Of a DNA stretch of 19,964 nt, positions 1-7,860 are shown piece after piece. A program made the position numbers and the translations under genes. Source of the DNA: Planctomycetaceae bacterium (lineage in GTDB: Bacteria; Planctomycetota; UBA1135; GCA-002686595); contig JABWBL010000008.1 in the NCBI GenBank assembly GCA_013360535.1, positions 1 through 19,964 on the forward strand. Reading direction: 5' to 3'. The number at the start of each line of letters is the position of its first letter. The first letter of the stretch is position 1. Under the pieces are notes generated by a model. It did not search any database. It was given only the letters and a program-made list of their open reading frames with translations, and was not told the origin of the DNA.

Positions 1-344
1 GACCTCAAAAAGTCCGGTGCGGTCGAAAACGACGGACGTCCAGCGACATCCGCGGCTCCCCGCTCGCGCGATCGTGCGCTCGTGAATAGGGCGGGCTAGC
101 AGCGGAGCGTTCGCGCGTCGCCGAGGTCCGCCTCAGGCGCGATGCCAACGGCTCGACGACGCCCTCGGCTGCGACGATCCGACGCTCTGGCCAGACGGCG
201 GCTGGAAGCGCTGGACGAGTCGCTCGCGCCCTCCGCAGAACGCTGCAATCGCCCGATCGCGGCCCGCAGGTCCGACCCGAGCGCCGGCCGCTCGCCCATC
301 TGCTAGCCTCGACGAACTGCTCCCGAGGCCCCGGCTCCGACTCG
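1..344. other. Left-edge region with no supported gene
   Basis: All three forward frames that enter from the left edge hit a stop within the first 100 bases. A 67-codon open frame on the minus strand (96-299) resembles no family I know and is rich in Arg, Ala and Ser, as expected for a chance frame in DNA of this GC content. I see no tRNA-like fold, repeat or clear promoter. The segment may hold the upstream control region of the gene starting at 345, but no -35/-10 pair stands out. Confidence 0.5.
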
Positions 345-2450
345 ATGTTGATCCAACTCGCGACTCTGATCTCCGCCGTCATCGCTCTCGTTCTCACGGG
401 CGCGACGCAGGACATCCCGCCCGCTTCGCCCGCGACTCCGGAGGCCGCCATCGCGGCTTTCGAGAAGGTTCGCGGCGCTCCCGAGGCGGAGCGCACCCCC
501 GCCGTCCGTGCAATGACGCGCTTCGAAGACGAAGCGATCACGCGGCTGCTGCTCGACGAACTCGCCGTCGCGAGCCAGCTCGACTATCGCGTCGCACTTT
601 CCGACGCGCTCGGTGGCGTGCCGCGGGCGGGAGCGCTCGAGCCCCTGACCCTGCTGCTCTCGGCTCCCGACTCTGCCCCGTTGTTGCGCAACAGCGCGGC
701 GCTGGGCCTCGCTCGACAAGGTGTCGAGGGCGTGGAGCGGCTGCGCGCGGCGGCCCGCACCGAGGGCGCCGACGCGGCGGCGAACACCACGCGCACTTAC
801 GCGCTGATCGGACTTTCGCAGGCCGGTTCCGACGCCGGTTGGAAGGCGCTCACCGAGATCGCGACCTCGGGCGCTCTCGTGGAGCGTCGCAACGCGCTGC
901 GCTACCTCGAGCGCGCCCCGGCCTCCCCGGAGGTGATCGCGGCACTGCTGGCGGGCGCAGGCGACGACGACCTGTGGACCGCCGCGGGCTGCGCGCGCCA
1001 GCTGGCGGAGAGGAAGCACCCGCAAGCCGCGGACCTGCTCGCCGAACTCTGCGCCCGTCCGGCGGCCACGATCCTCGGACCGGCTCGCACCGACCTGCTG
1101 CGCGGCATCACGGCGGTGTTCGGCCCGCGCTTCCACGAGCGCTTCCTCGTGCTGGGCGCCGAGGCGGACTCCGGCACGCGCCAGGCGATCGAGCCACTGC
1201 TGCCGAAGATCGTCGGTGGCGCGGCCTTCGTGACTTGGCTGCGCAACGCGCTGCCCAAGCGCAAGAACCTGGCCGAACGCTGCTTCGCGGTGCGGCTGCT
1301 CGGCAAGGTGCCCGGCTCCGAGGTCACGCTGGAGATCGCGGCGCAGGTGCGCGCGAAGGAGCCGCAGCTCGTGAACACGGCCCTGCGCGTGCTCGGCGAG
1401 CGCGGCGATCCCGTCGCGATTCCCGAGCTGCGCAAGGTGCTCCGCTCCAAGGACGACTCACGGCGCGTCGAGACGATGCTCGCGCTGCACGCGTTGCTGA
1501 AGGGGGATGCCCAGTGGCGCGACGAGCTGCGCAAGGGGCTGAAGAGCGAGTCCGGGCTGCGCGAGGTCGCCCTGCGAACGCTGCTCCTCGACCTGCTCGC
1601 CGACCTCCAGGATGAAGGTTCGCTGGAGACGGCCTGGCAGGACCTCGACCACAAGGAGTGGACGATCCGCGCCGCGGCGCTCGACTTCTGCAGGCGCGTC
1701 CGGCACAAGCACTCCGTGCCCAGGCTGATCGCGCGCCTCGACGCGGAGTCGGGCCGGCTGCGCGAGGACGTGCTCGAGGCCCTGCATGCGCTCACCGCGA
1801 TGCGCTTCCGGCAGCGCGAGCGCTGGAACGAGTGGTGGACGGATGTCGGGGCGAAGTTCGAGCTGGTGCCCGTGGAGGCGCTCGTCCAGCCGAAGCGCTC
1901 GAACCCGCAACAGGCCAGCACGGCGAGCTACTACGGGATCCCGCTGACCAGCGAGCGGGCCGTGTTCGTCGTCGACGTCTCCGGCAGCATGTCCGCCACG
2001 TTCGGCACCGACAAGTCGCGCACGCGGCTCGACGAGGCCAAGCGCCAGCTGCGGCGCGTGGTCGAGGCGATGCCCAAGGAGTACCTGATCAACATCGTGC
2101 CGTTCCACACCACGGTCTCGCAGGTGTTCGAGCGCATGACACAGGTCACCGATCGCGCGCGAGCCGAAGCTCTCAGCCAGATCGACGCGCTGCGCACGCA
2201 GGGCGGCACCAACATCCACGACGCGATGCAACGCGCGTTCGCCGAGCCGGAAGTGGACACCATCTACCTGCTCTCGGACGGTGCCCCGAGCAACGGCGAG
2301 ATCACCGACCCCGATGCGCTCGCGGACGAGATCGTGCGCTGGAACCGCACGCGCCGCGTCCGCATCCACTGCATCGCGATCGGAATGGACAGCCCGATGC
2401 TCAAGCGGATCGCCAACGAATCGGGCGGCGAGTACGTGTCCTCGCGCTGA
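345..2450 (+). CDS. Exported HEAT-repeat protein with C-terminal von Willebrand factor A domain
   Basis: This 701-residue protein has a hydrophobic N-terminal segment (about residues 3-19) that looks like a signal peptide, so it probably acts outside the cytoplasm. Residues about 30-500 are alpha-helical repeats of HEAT/PBS-lyase type, with recurring leucine-rich pairs such as LRVLGERGDPVAIPEL. The last ~165 residues form a VWA domain with a complete metal-ion-dependent adhesion site: D544-x-S546-x-S548, T622 in GGTN and D645 in LLSDG. Such domains bind protein partners through a divalent metal; HEAT arrays are scaffolds, so a protein-interaction role is inferred. The ATG at 345 is chosen because it opens the signal peptide directly; no good Shine-Dalgarno sequence precedes it. 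Substrate or partner cannot be told from the sequence. The next supported gene is about 510 bases downstream. Confidence 0.88.
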   Translation: MLIQLATLISAVIALVLTGATQDIPPASPATPEAAIAAFEKVRGAPEAERTPAVRAMTRFEDEAITRLLLDELAVASQLDYRVALSDALGGVPRAGALEPLTLLLSAPDSAPLLRNSAALGLARQGVEGVERLRAAARTEGADAAANTTRTYALIGLSQAGSDAGWKALTEIATSGALVERRNALRYLERAPASPEVIAALLAGAGDDDLWTAAGCARQLAERKHPQAADLLAELCARPAATILGPARTDLLRGITAVFGPRFHERFLVLGAEADSGTRQAIEPLLPKIVGGAAFVTWLRNALPKRKNLAERCFAVRLLGKVPGSEVTLEIAAQVRAKEPQLVNTALRVLGERGDPVAIPELRKVLRSKDDSRRVETMLALHALLKGDAQWRDELRKGLKSESGLREVALRTLLLDLLADLQDEGSLETAWQDLDHKEWTIRAAALDFCRRVRHKHSVPRLIARLDAESGRLREDVLEALHALTAMRFRQRERWNEWWTDVGAKFELVPVEALVQPKRSNPQQASTASYYGIPLTSERAVFVVDVSGSMSATFGTDKSRTRLDEAKRQLRRVVEAMPKEYLINIVPFHTTVSQVFERMTQVTDRARAEALSQIDALRTQGGTNIHDAMQRAFAEPEVDTIYLLSDGAPSNGEITDPDALADEIVRWNRTRRVRIHCIAIGMDSPMLKRIANESGGEYVSSR

Positions 2451-2638
2451 TCCCTCTCCGCGCGCCAGGGACTGCGCGTCCTCGCCGTCGGCGTCTCCTC
2501 GGCCGCCAGCAAGGTGCCCTCGGCGACCAACGAGCCCCCGCCGCCGCATGCTCGCCGTCGTGCCGAGCGCGAGGCGATCTACCGGACACTGGAAGCGCAC
2601 GGTCTGGTCACAAGAACACGAGGAGCAAATCGCCCGTC

Positions 2639-2791
2639 ATGGCCTTCAAGGCGGAAGCGAATTGCGTGACGGCACATTCCGGGATGCACGACAACGCCGA
2701 CCTGGAATCGACGCGACGGAGCCTGACCGGGTTCATCTCGATCTCTGCCGACGGCCGCGACCTCTTCGTGGCGCACAACTGGGGCGAATGA
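2639..2791 (+). CDS. Possible small ORF, unknown (50 aa)
   Basis: This is a 50-codon ATG frame whose product ends in SADGRDLFVAHNWGE. An AGGAG lies at 2621-2625, 13 bases before the ATG, which is rather far for a Shine-Dalgarno sequence. The residue composition is more balanced (N, H, S, F, W) than in shadow frames of this DNA, and a GC-rich hairpin (2802-2821) follows the stop, which hints at a real transcript end. I do not recognise the family. It could be the end of a decayed gene, a genuine small protein, or chance. Function is not proposed. Confidence 0.2.
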   Translation: MAFKAEANCVTAHSGMHDNADLESTRRSLTGFISISADGRDLFVAHNWGE

Positions 2792-2801
2792 GTGGGCCCG
2801 A

Positions 2802-2821
2802 GCCCCGCGAAACGGCGGGGC
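2802..2821 (+). terminator. Short GC hairpin, terminator-like
   Basis: GCCCCGC (2802-2808) pairs perfectly with GCGGGGC (2815-2821) around the 6-base loop GAAACG. No T-run follows, so intrinsic termination is uncertain. Its place between the VWA gene (or the small ORF ending at 2791) and the next gene fits a transcript end. Confidence 0.3.
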
Positions 2822-2960
2822 GCGGGGTCCTCTGCGCATCGAGGCGTCGTTGAGGTAGTCCCTGCTGCCCACTTGTTCAGGAGCAGTTGCCCTCCGTGAG
2901 GGACGGATACCGCGGTTGCGGCGGCTCAAAGTGGAGGTGCACTCGAGAAGGAGAGCCCTC

Positions 2961-4628
2961 ATGACACGAGCATGCATCGGATCGTGCGTTCGAATGGCGG
3001 GTTGCACACTGCTGGCCGCATCGCTGGCGTTTGCGGGAGACTGGAGCAACTCGGGCGGCAACGCGGCTCGCAACGGGCTGAGTGACGAACATGGACCCCA
3101 GACGCCGGCGCTGTTGTGGCGCAGCGTGCGTGGGGCGATGTTCGGCCATCAGCCGGTCACCGAGGGCCATCGCGCCTTCGGCGTGCGCATCCTCAGTTTC
3201 CCGCCGGAGACGACGGGCTCGCCCGTGGTGGCGCTGGATCTCGACACAGGCGCGGAACTGTGGGCGACGCACCTGCCGTACGAGGAAGGCGACTGGTCGA
3301 CGTGGGTCGGCGGTGTGGCCAATGGCCAGGTGTACGCGTCGCGCTCGGGCAACGGCGACAGCGTGTGGGCCAAGCTCTACGCGCTCGACGCGGCGACCGG
3401 CGCCGTGCTGTGGACGTCGGACGAGGAGATCACCGGCAACGATGGCGAGTTCGTGCTCGCTCCGGACGGCGACCCGGTGATCGCGAGCTTCACCAGGATC
3501 TGGCGCATCGAAGCCACCACCGGGGCGACCGTGTGGAGCGCAGTGCGACTGGGTTCCGTCAGTGGTGACTGCGGTCCGGCCATCTTCGGGGAAGCGGTGT
3601 ACGTGGCGGACTGGGCGAACGGGGGCCAAGTGATCAAGCGCTTCGACCTCGCGACCGGTGCGTTCCGCTATCAGAGCCCCCAGATGCCGGGCTTCACGCT
3701 CCAGAACCATCCCTTCGTCGGCCCCGACGGGACCGTGTACCTGTCCCGCACGCAGGGCAACGCGGCGAATGACTTCCTCTACGCCTTTCGGGACACAGGC
3801 AGCGAATTCGTGCAGAAGTGGAAGGTCCCGGCGACGTCTTCCGCCGAGTCCGAGCTCGCCGTCGGCCCGGACGGGTCGGTGTACATGTTCGCGCCGGGCT
3901 GGGTGCTCAAGCGCCTCTCGCCGGCCACGGGCGCGGTGCTCAACACGTCGATTCCGATCTCGACGGTTGGCTCGTCGCCACGCATCGCCATCGATCGCGA
4001 CGGGCGGCTGTTCGTCAACAATTCCTGCGGCCTCACGGTGGACTGCGGTCGTCTCCTCTCCTTCAACGCAAACCTGACGCTGCGCTGGTCGCTCGAGGCG
4101 TGGGAGGTCTACGGCGGAGGACCGGCGCTCGGAGAGGGTGGCACGCTGCTCATCGCCGGACCGGAAGCGATCACGGCCTATCGCACGCCGTACACGTACT
4201 GCACGGCCAAGGTCAGTTCGATCGGTTGCCGGCCGTCGATCCTCAGCAGCGGAACGCAACCCAGTGCGAGCGGCGCGACCGACTTCGTGGTGAGCTGCAC
4301 CAACGTGGTCAACGAGACGAACGGGCTGCTCTTCTATGGCTTCGGCGGGGAATTCGCCAAGCCGTTCCAGGGCGGGCGCCTGTGCATCGCGGGGCCGCTG
4401 CGCCGAACGCAACTCGTCTACGCCGGCGGCAGCGGCTCGCCAGGCACGAACTGCAGCGGCGTCTTCACGTTCGACTTCAGGGCCTACGTGCAGAGCGGGG
4501 CCGGTGCGCCCGAGCTGCGTGACCCGGGCACGGCGGTCTACTGCCAGTGGTGGGGTCGCGCTCCGGGGGTGCCCGCTCCGTTGGCAACGCAGCTGAGCGA
4601 CGCGCTCGGCTTCGTCATCGGGCCTTGA
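2961..4628 (+). CDS. Secreted PQQ-like beta-propeller protein with planctomycete-type C-terminal domain
   Basis: The predicted product has 555 residues. The start is the ATG at 2961, preceded by GAAGGAGAG at 2947-2955; a longer in-frame option from 2916 would bury the signal peptide. The N-terminus is a signal peptide with a predicted cut after AFA, before GDWSNSGG. Residues about 25-405 contain repeated units of the PQQ/Trp-docking propeller type, such as ALDLDTGAELW, ALDAATGAVLW and RIEATTGATVW. From about residue 411 to the end comes a separate Cys-containing beta-rich module (YTYCTAK..., LFYGFG, PFQGGRLCIAGPL, CQWWGRA) of a style I remember at the C-terminus of many secreted planctomycete proteins. 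The propeller is probably a ligand-binding or scaffold domain. I see no catalytic signature or alcohol-dehydrogenase cofactor motif. It lies in a run of exported proteins and is followed by two hairpins. Confidence 0.85.
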   Translation: MTRACIGSCVRMAGCTLLAASLAFAGDWSNSGGNAARNGLSDEHGPQTPALLWRSVRGAMFGHQPVTEGHRAFGVRILSFPPETTGSPVVALDLDTGAELWATHLPYEEGDWSTWVGGVANGQVYASRSGNGDSVWAKLYALDAATGAVLWTSDEEITGNDGEFVLAPDGDPVIASFTRIWRIEATTGATVWSAVRLGSVSGDCGPAIFGEAVYVADWANGGQVIKRFDLATGAFRYQSPQMPGFTLQNHPFVGPDGTVYLSRTQGNAANDFLYAFRDTGSEFVQKWKVPATSSAESELAVGPDGSVYMFAPGWVLKRLSPATGAVLNTSIPISTVGSSPRIAIDRDGRLFVNNSCGLTVDCGRLLSFNANLTLRWSLEAWEVYGGGPALGEGGTLLIAGPEAITAYRTPYTYCTAKVSSIGCRPSILSSGTQPSASGATDFVVSCTNVVNETNGLLFYGFGGEFAKPFQGGRLCIAGPLRRTQLVYAGGSGSPGTNCSGVFTFDFRAYVQSGAGAPELRDPGTAVYCQWWGRAPGVPAPLATQLSDALGFVIGP

Positions 4629-4637
4629 CGGCGCTGA

Positions 4638-4656
4638 ACCGGCCCGCTTCGCCGGT
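4638..4656 (+). terminator. Small hairpin just after the propeller gene
   Basis: ACCGGC (4638-4643) pairs with GCCGGT (4651-4656) around a 7-base loop, ten bases after the stop codon. It is short and has no T-run. It may act together with the stronger hairpin at 4681-4711. Confidence 0.3.
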
Positions 4657-4680
4657 CCGGGAACGCGCGAGGATTCACTC

Positions 4681-4718
4681 GGGCCGGCCGCCTTCCTCGG
4701 GCGACCGGCCCTTGTGTT
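4681..4718 (+). terminator. Terminator-like hairpin between the two secreted-protein genes
   Basis: GGGCCGG (4681-4687) pairs with CCGGCCC (4705-4711). After one mismatch the stem continues with CGCC (4689-4692) and GGCG (4700-4703), closing a 7-base loop. TTGTGTT (4712-4718) follows directly. This is the only hairpin in the window with a T-rich tail, so it is the best candidate for a factor-independent terminator of the propeller gene. Confidence 0.6.
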
Positions 4719-4908
4719 GCGCCAGAGTCGATCGAAAGCCGTGAACGCACGGGGACCCGACTCGCGTGCGCGACCCGAGCGCGCTGCCGGGCAGTTTCGT
4801 CCGTTACTCGCGAGAACTGCGGACCTAGGCCACGTCGAGGCGTCCGCGATGGACGCGGACTCCCGACCCGATCGACTCCGTTCCCCCCAATGGCTGGAGG
4901 CTTCTCGC

Positions 4909-6498
4909 ATGCGCTTCCTCGATACGGTCAAACTCGCACCTCGACTTCCGGTGCTGCTCGCCACGATGCTGCTCGCACCCGATGCGTTCGCCGGCGACTG
5001 GTATGTCGACGCCGTCCACGGCAGCGACTCGAACTCCGGCGCGAGTCCGCAGGCCGCGTGGCGCACGATCACCCACGCCGTGACGCACCTGCAGGCAGGC
5101 AGCGAGCGCATCCTCGTCGCCGCCGGCACCTATGACGTCGCGCTCGGGGAGGTCTTCCCGATCGAGCCCAAGCCCGGCCACCAGATCATCGGCATGCCAG
5201 GCGAGGCGCGTCCGGTGATCCACGGGGACAGCGTCGTCAACTCGCGCCTGTTCCGCTTCGTGTCGGCAGCCGGCGCACCGCAATTCTTCGGCCCTGACAC
5301 GCGCCTGGAGAACCTGATCCTGCGCCGCGCCGACTGGGGCATCGAGATTCGCGCGCTGTCGGGCGACGTCAGTCCCACGTTCGTCAATCTCGAGCTCGCG
5401 CGCCTGACGTGGTTCGGGATGACGGTGTTCGCGCAGGGCGGCACGAGCAGCCCGACGCTCGAGCGCTCGCGCCTGGGCACGACGGTGCCGACGGGCAGCT
5501 GCGGTCTGATCGATTGCCGCGGCATGAGCTCGCCCGGGATCCTGCTGCGCGTGAGGGACTGCCAGTTCGTGGACAACGGCGGCTGGGCCATCGGGCTCCG
5601 TCAAAACGTCGATGCGCGGTTCGAGCGCTGCCAGATCGACTCCCAGGTCTTCGCCGGCATCTACGCCAGCGCCGGCCTGAACGAGTCGCTGCGGCTGGAG
5701 TGCATCGATACGGTCATCACGAACAACATGCTCCCGTTCGATCTCCAGAGCGACCGTGGCTCGGTCTACGCGACGTTCACGCGCTGCTCGATGGGTGGGA
5801 GCCCGAGCGGCGTCATCGCGCACAACGCACATCCTTCCGGTTCGCTGTACTACTCGCTGGATTCGTGCCTGGTGCTCACGAATGGACCGCTGCTCGTGGC
5901 CGGCAGCAACACGCAGCCCGCGCTGTCCCGCTCGTTCCTCTCGGACGCGAGCTACGCCGGGATCAACGGCTGCATCTCGGGTGACGCGCGCGTCCACGAC
6001 GAGATCGGCGGCGACCTGCGCCTGCGCTACGGCAGCCCGTGCATCGACGCGGCGGGGACCGACGCACCCGCCGGCGCGCGCGACGCGGAAGGCAACCTGC
6101 GCGATGTCGACGGTGACCTTGATCGCGTCGCGCACACGGACATCGGCGCGCTCGAGTTCCGGCCGCTGGAGCTCGAGAGCACGGGCGAGCGCGGCACGCC
6201 GCTGCAGCTGCGCAGCTGGGGTGCGCCCGGTGCGCTCTCGACGATCTACTGGACCCGCAGGCCGCTCGCCGAGCCCACCTCGACGCCCTTCGGCCTGTTC
6301 CTGCTCGATCCGGATCTCGCGCGCGTGTTCAAGGTGACGAGCACGGGCTACGACACGCCGACGCTGCTCCAGCGACTGATCCCGAACGACCCGGCGCTCA
6401 TCGGACAGAGCTTCTCCTTCCAGGCGCTCGTCGACTCGCCGGCCTCGCCGATCCAGAAGGCCTTCACCAACGCCGTCGAGGTCACGGTCCTTCCCTGA
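4909..6498 (+). CDS. Secreted right-handed beta-helix protein with choice-of-anchor Q segment
   Basis: The predicted product has 529 residues. The ATG at 4909 is favoured over an upstream in-frame ATG because GGAGG lies at 4896-4900 and a signal peptide follows at once, with a likely cut after DAFA before GDWYVDA. The mature N-terminus (WYVDAVHGSDSNSG) is the usual opening of extracellular parallel beta-helix proteins of the DUF1565 kind. Residues about 55-350 show irregular helix coils with recurring Cys/Asp turns. Residues about 370-415, with SPCIDAAG and then DxDGD and DIGALEF, fit the choice-of-anchor Q segment common at the end of such helices. The last ~110 residues are a further beta-sandwich tail ending in NAVEVTVLP, again typical of planctomycete secreted proteins. 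A polysaccharide-binding or surface role is inferred; no lyase active site was identified. A strong hairpin follows. Confidence 0.85.
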   Translation: MRFLDTVKLAPRLPVLLATMLLAPDAFAGDWYVDAVHGSDSNSGASPQAAWRTITHAVTHLQAGSERILVAAGTYDVALGEVFPIEPKPGHQIIGMPGEARPVIHGDSVVNSRLFRFVSAAGAPQFFGPDTRLENLILRRADWGIEIRALSGDVSPTFVNLELARLTWFGMTVFAQGGTSSPTLERSRLGTTVPTGSCGLIDCRGMSSPGILLRVRDCQFVDNGGWAIGLRQNVDARFERCQIDSQVFAGIYASAGLNESLRLECIDTVITNNMLPFDLQSDRGSVYATFTRCSMGGSPSGVIAHNAHPSGSLYYSLDSCLVLTNGPLLVAGSNTQPALSRSFLSDASYAGINGCISGDARVHDEIGGDLRLRYGSPCIDAAGTDAPAGARDAEGNLRDVDGDLDRVAHTDIGALEFRPLELESTGERGTPLQLRSWGAPGALSTIYWTRRPLAEPTSTPFGLFLLDPDLARVFKVTSTGYDTPTLLQRLIPNDPALIGQSFSFQALVDSPASPIQKAFTNAVEVTVLP

Positions 6499-6521
6499 CC
6501 GTTCCCTCGCGCTCGCACGCT

Positions 6522-6548
6522 GCCGGCCGCTCCATCGGGGCGGCCGGC
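6522..6548. terminator. 9-bp perfect hairpin between convergent genes
   Basis: GCCGGCCGC (6522-6530) pairs with GCGGCCGGC (6540-6548) around a 9-base loop. It lies between the + strand beta-helix gene (stop at 6498) and the - strand dehydrogenase gene (stop at 6567), so it could end transcripts from both sides. There is no T-run on either strand. Confidence 0.5.
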
Positions 6549-6566
6549 CGCGCATGGCGAAGCGCG

Positions 6567-7742
6567 TCAGACTCCGCTCGAGCGCGAGAGCCGCACCGTG
6601 ATGCCGTGCCGCGGCAGCTCGTCGAAGTACTGCAGCGCGGGCACGCAGGTCTCGAGCGGGCGCGCGCCGGGCTCGATCAGGCCGCGGGCCTGGAAGTGCG
6701 CGACGAGCGCGGCGGGGAAGGCGGTCGTGCGCTCCATCGCGGTGAAACCCGTGCTTTCGTCGTGGCGGTCGAAGCAGTCGTACTGCAGGTCAAGCGGCTG
6801 TCTCGCGTGCGTGCCGCGCACGAGCACTCGCAGCAGCACGACGTCGCGCACGTCGGGGAACGCGAGCTTCTCCTCGAAGAGCTTCTGCGTGAGCGCGCGC
6901 GGCTCGAACTCGCTGCCATCGCGCGCCTCGAAGCGCTCGTCCATGAAGCCGAGCTCGAACAGCGTGCGGATCTGCGCCCAGTGGCCGGCGTAGCGGATCG
7001 TCTTGTAGTCGAAGCTCTCGAGCTTGCCTTCCCACGTCTGCGGGCACGTGCTCGTGCCGCCGCTCGTCACGCAGGCCTCCAGCGCGCCGAAGTTCGACGA
7101 TTCGAAGCGCTCGAGCTCGGTCAGCGTGGGCACACGCACGCGCTTGCCGCCGCGCAGGAACTCCGCCTCGCCGCGGTATTCGTTCCACAACCCGAGGAAG
7201 TTGAACACGAGCTTGTACCCGAGCGGACCGACCGGCTTTTCGGGCAGACCTCCGCAACGCACGTGCACGTGTTGCGGCGTATCCATCGACGCGATGCCGT
7301 GAGCGGCGAGGTGGTTGCCCAGGCCCGGCGCGAGCCCGCAGTCGGGCACGATGCTCACTCCGGCCTTCTTCGCGCGCTTGTGCAGCGCGAGCTCCTTGCG
7401 CACGACGGCGGTATTGCCGCCGAGATCGAGGAACGACGCGCCGCTCTCGATCGCCCACTCCGCGAGCTGCGCGTTGAAGCGATAGGGCACGGCCGAGAGC
7501 GCGACTTGCGCGCCGTCGAGCGCCGCGCGGACGTGCTTGCGCTTCGCCACATCACAACGCGCGGCCTCGAAACGACATTTTGTGCCCTTCGTGAGCTTCT
7601 TGAGCCGTCGCACCGCGCGCTCGGCGACCTTCTCGTCGCTGTCGACGACACGCACGAGCTCCGCCTCGCCGTTCTTCGCGAGGTCGAACGCCAGCGCCAC
7701 TCCCTGTCGCCCCGAACCCAGAACCGTGTAGCGGTACGTCAT
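6567..7742 (-). CDS. Lysine 6-dehydrogenase / saccharopine dehydrogenase family protein
   Basis: The predicted product has 391 residues and starts at the ATG at 7742-7740. The frame stays open further upstream, but that part would overlap the divergent proS leader and has no family character. The N-terminus is a Rossmann fold with G9-S-G11-R-Q-G14 and an acidic residue (D34) at the end of the second strand, which suggests NAD rather than NADP. The middle contains LDLGGN and PDCGLAPGLGN, which match the lysine 6-dehydrogenase/saccharopine-dehydrogenase family, and TSGGTST plus YKTIRYAGH fit its C-terminal domain. Known members oxidise the epsilon-amino group of lysine or form saccharopine. The length (~390) is normal. 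The substrate is inferred, since relatives act on other amino acids and carboxynorspermidine. It is divergent from proS with 118 bases between the starts. Confidence 0.85.
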   Translation of the reverse strand: MTYRYTVLGSGRQGVALAFDLAKNGEAELVRVVDSDEKVAERAVRRLKKLTKGTKCRFEAARCDVAKRKHVRAALDGAQVALSAVPYRFNAQLAEWAIESGASFLDLGGNTAVVRKELALHKRAKKAGVSIVPDCGLAPGLGNHLAAHGIASMDTPQHVHVRCGGLPEKPVGPLGYKLVFNFLGLWNEYRGEAEFLRGGKRVRVPTLTELERFESSNFGALEACVTSGGTSTCPQTWEGKLESFDYKTIRYAGHWAQIRTLFELGFMDERFEARDGSEFEPRALTQKLFEEKLAFPDVRDVVLLRVLVRGTHARQPLDLQYDCFDRHDESTGFTAMERTTAFPAALVAHFQARGLIEPGARPLETCVPALQYFDELPRHGITVRLSRSSGV

Positions 7743-7860
7743 GGCGCCCACTATCCGGCGCTGGCGGCCTTGCGGCCAGTCCTCTACTCTGCTCGGCCCA
7801 AACAGCGCGCCGGAGGGTCCGAATGGGCGGGTCCTCGCGTCGCGTTCCAAGAGATTCCGC

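Larger units (their letters stand above)
2451..2960. other. 510-base spacer with possible gene remnant
   Basis: The spacer between the VWA and propeller genes contains no well-supported gene. Directly after the TGA at 2448-2450 the same frame stays open for about 65 codons. It includes a helix-like stretch (AEREAIYRTLEAHGLVTR) and then stops. A different frame carries a 50-codon ORF (2639-2791, listed separately). Neither matches a family I can name. A short hairpin at 2802-2821 follows. The final 15 bases before the next gene hold its ribosome binding site. A decayed gene is one explanation; chance open frames in GC-rich DNA is another. Confidence 0.35.

Noticed and set aside
1..99. Forward frame open from the left edge to TAG at 97-99, possible gene tail
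   Set aside because: Only 32 codons, no recognisable motif, and such short open runs are common here.
2890..2902. Small dyad CCCTC/GAGGG before the propeller gene
   Set aside because: Only 5 bp with a 3-base loop; too short to separate from chance.
2877..5129. Very long open frame on the minus strand (750 codons) opposite the two secreted-protein genes
   Set aside because: Its product is Arg/Ala/Gly-rich without any domain, it spans two well-supported + strand genes and their spacer, and long antisense frames are expected in DNA of this GC content.
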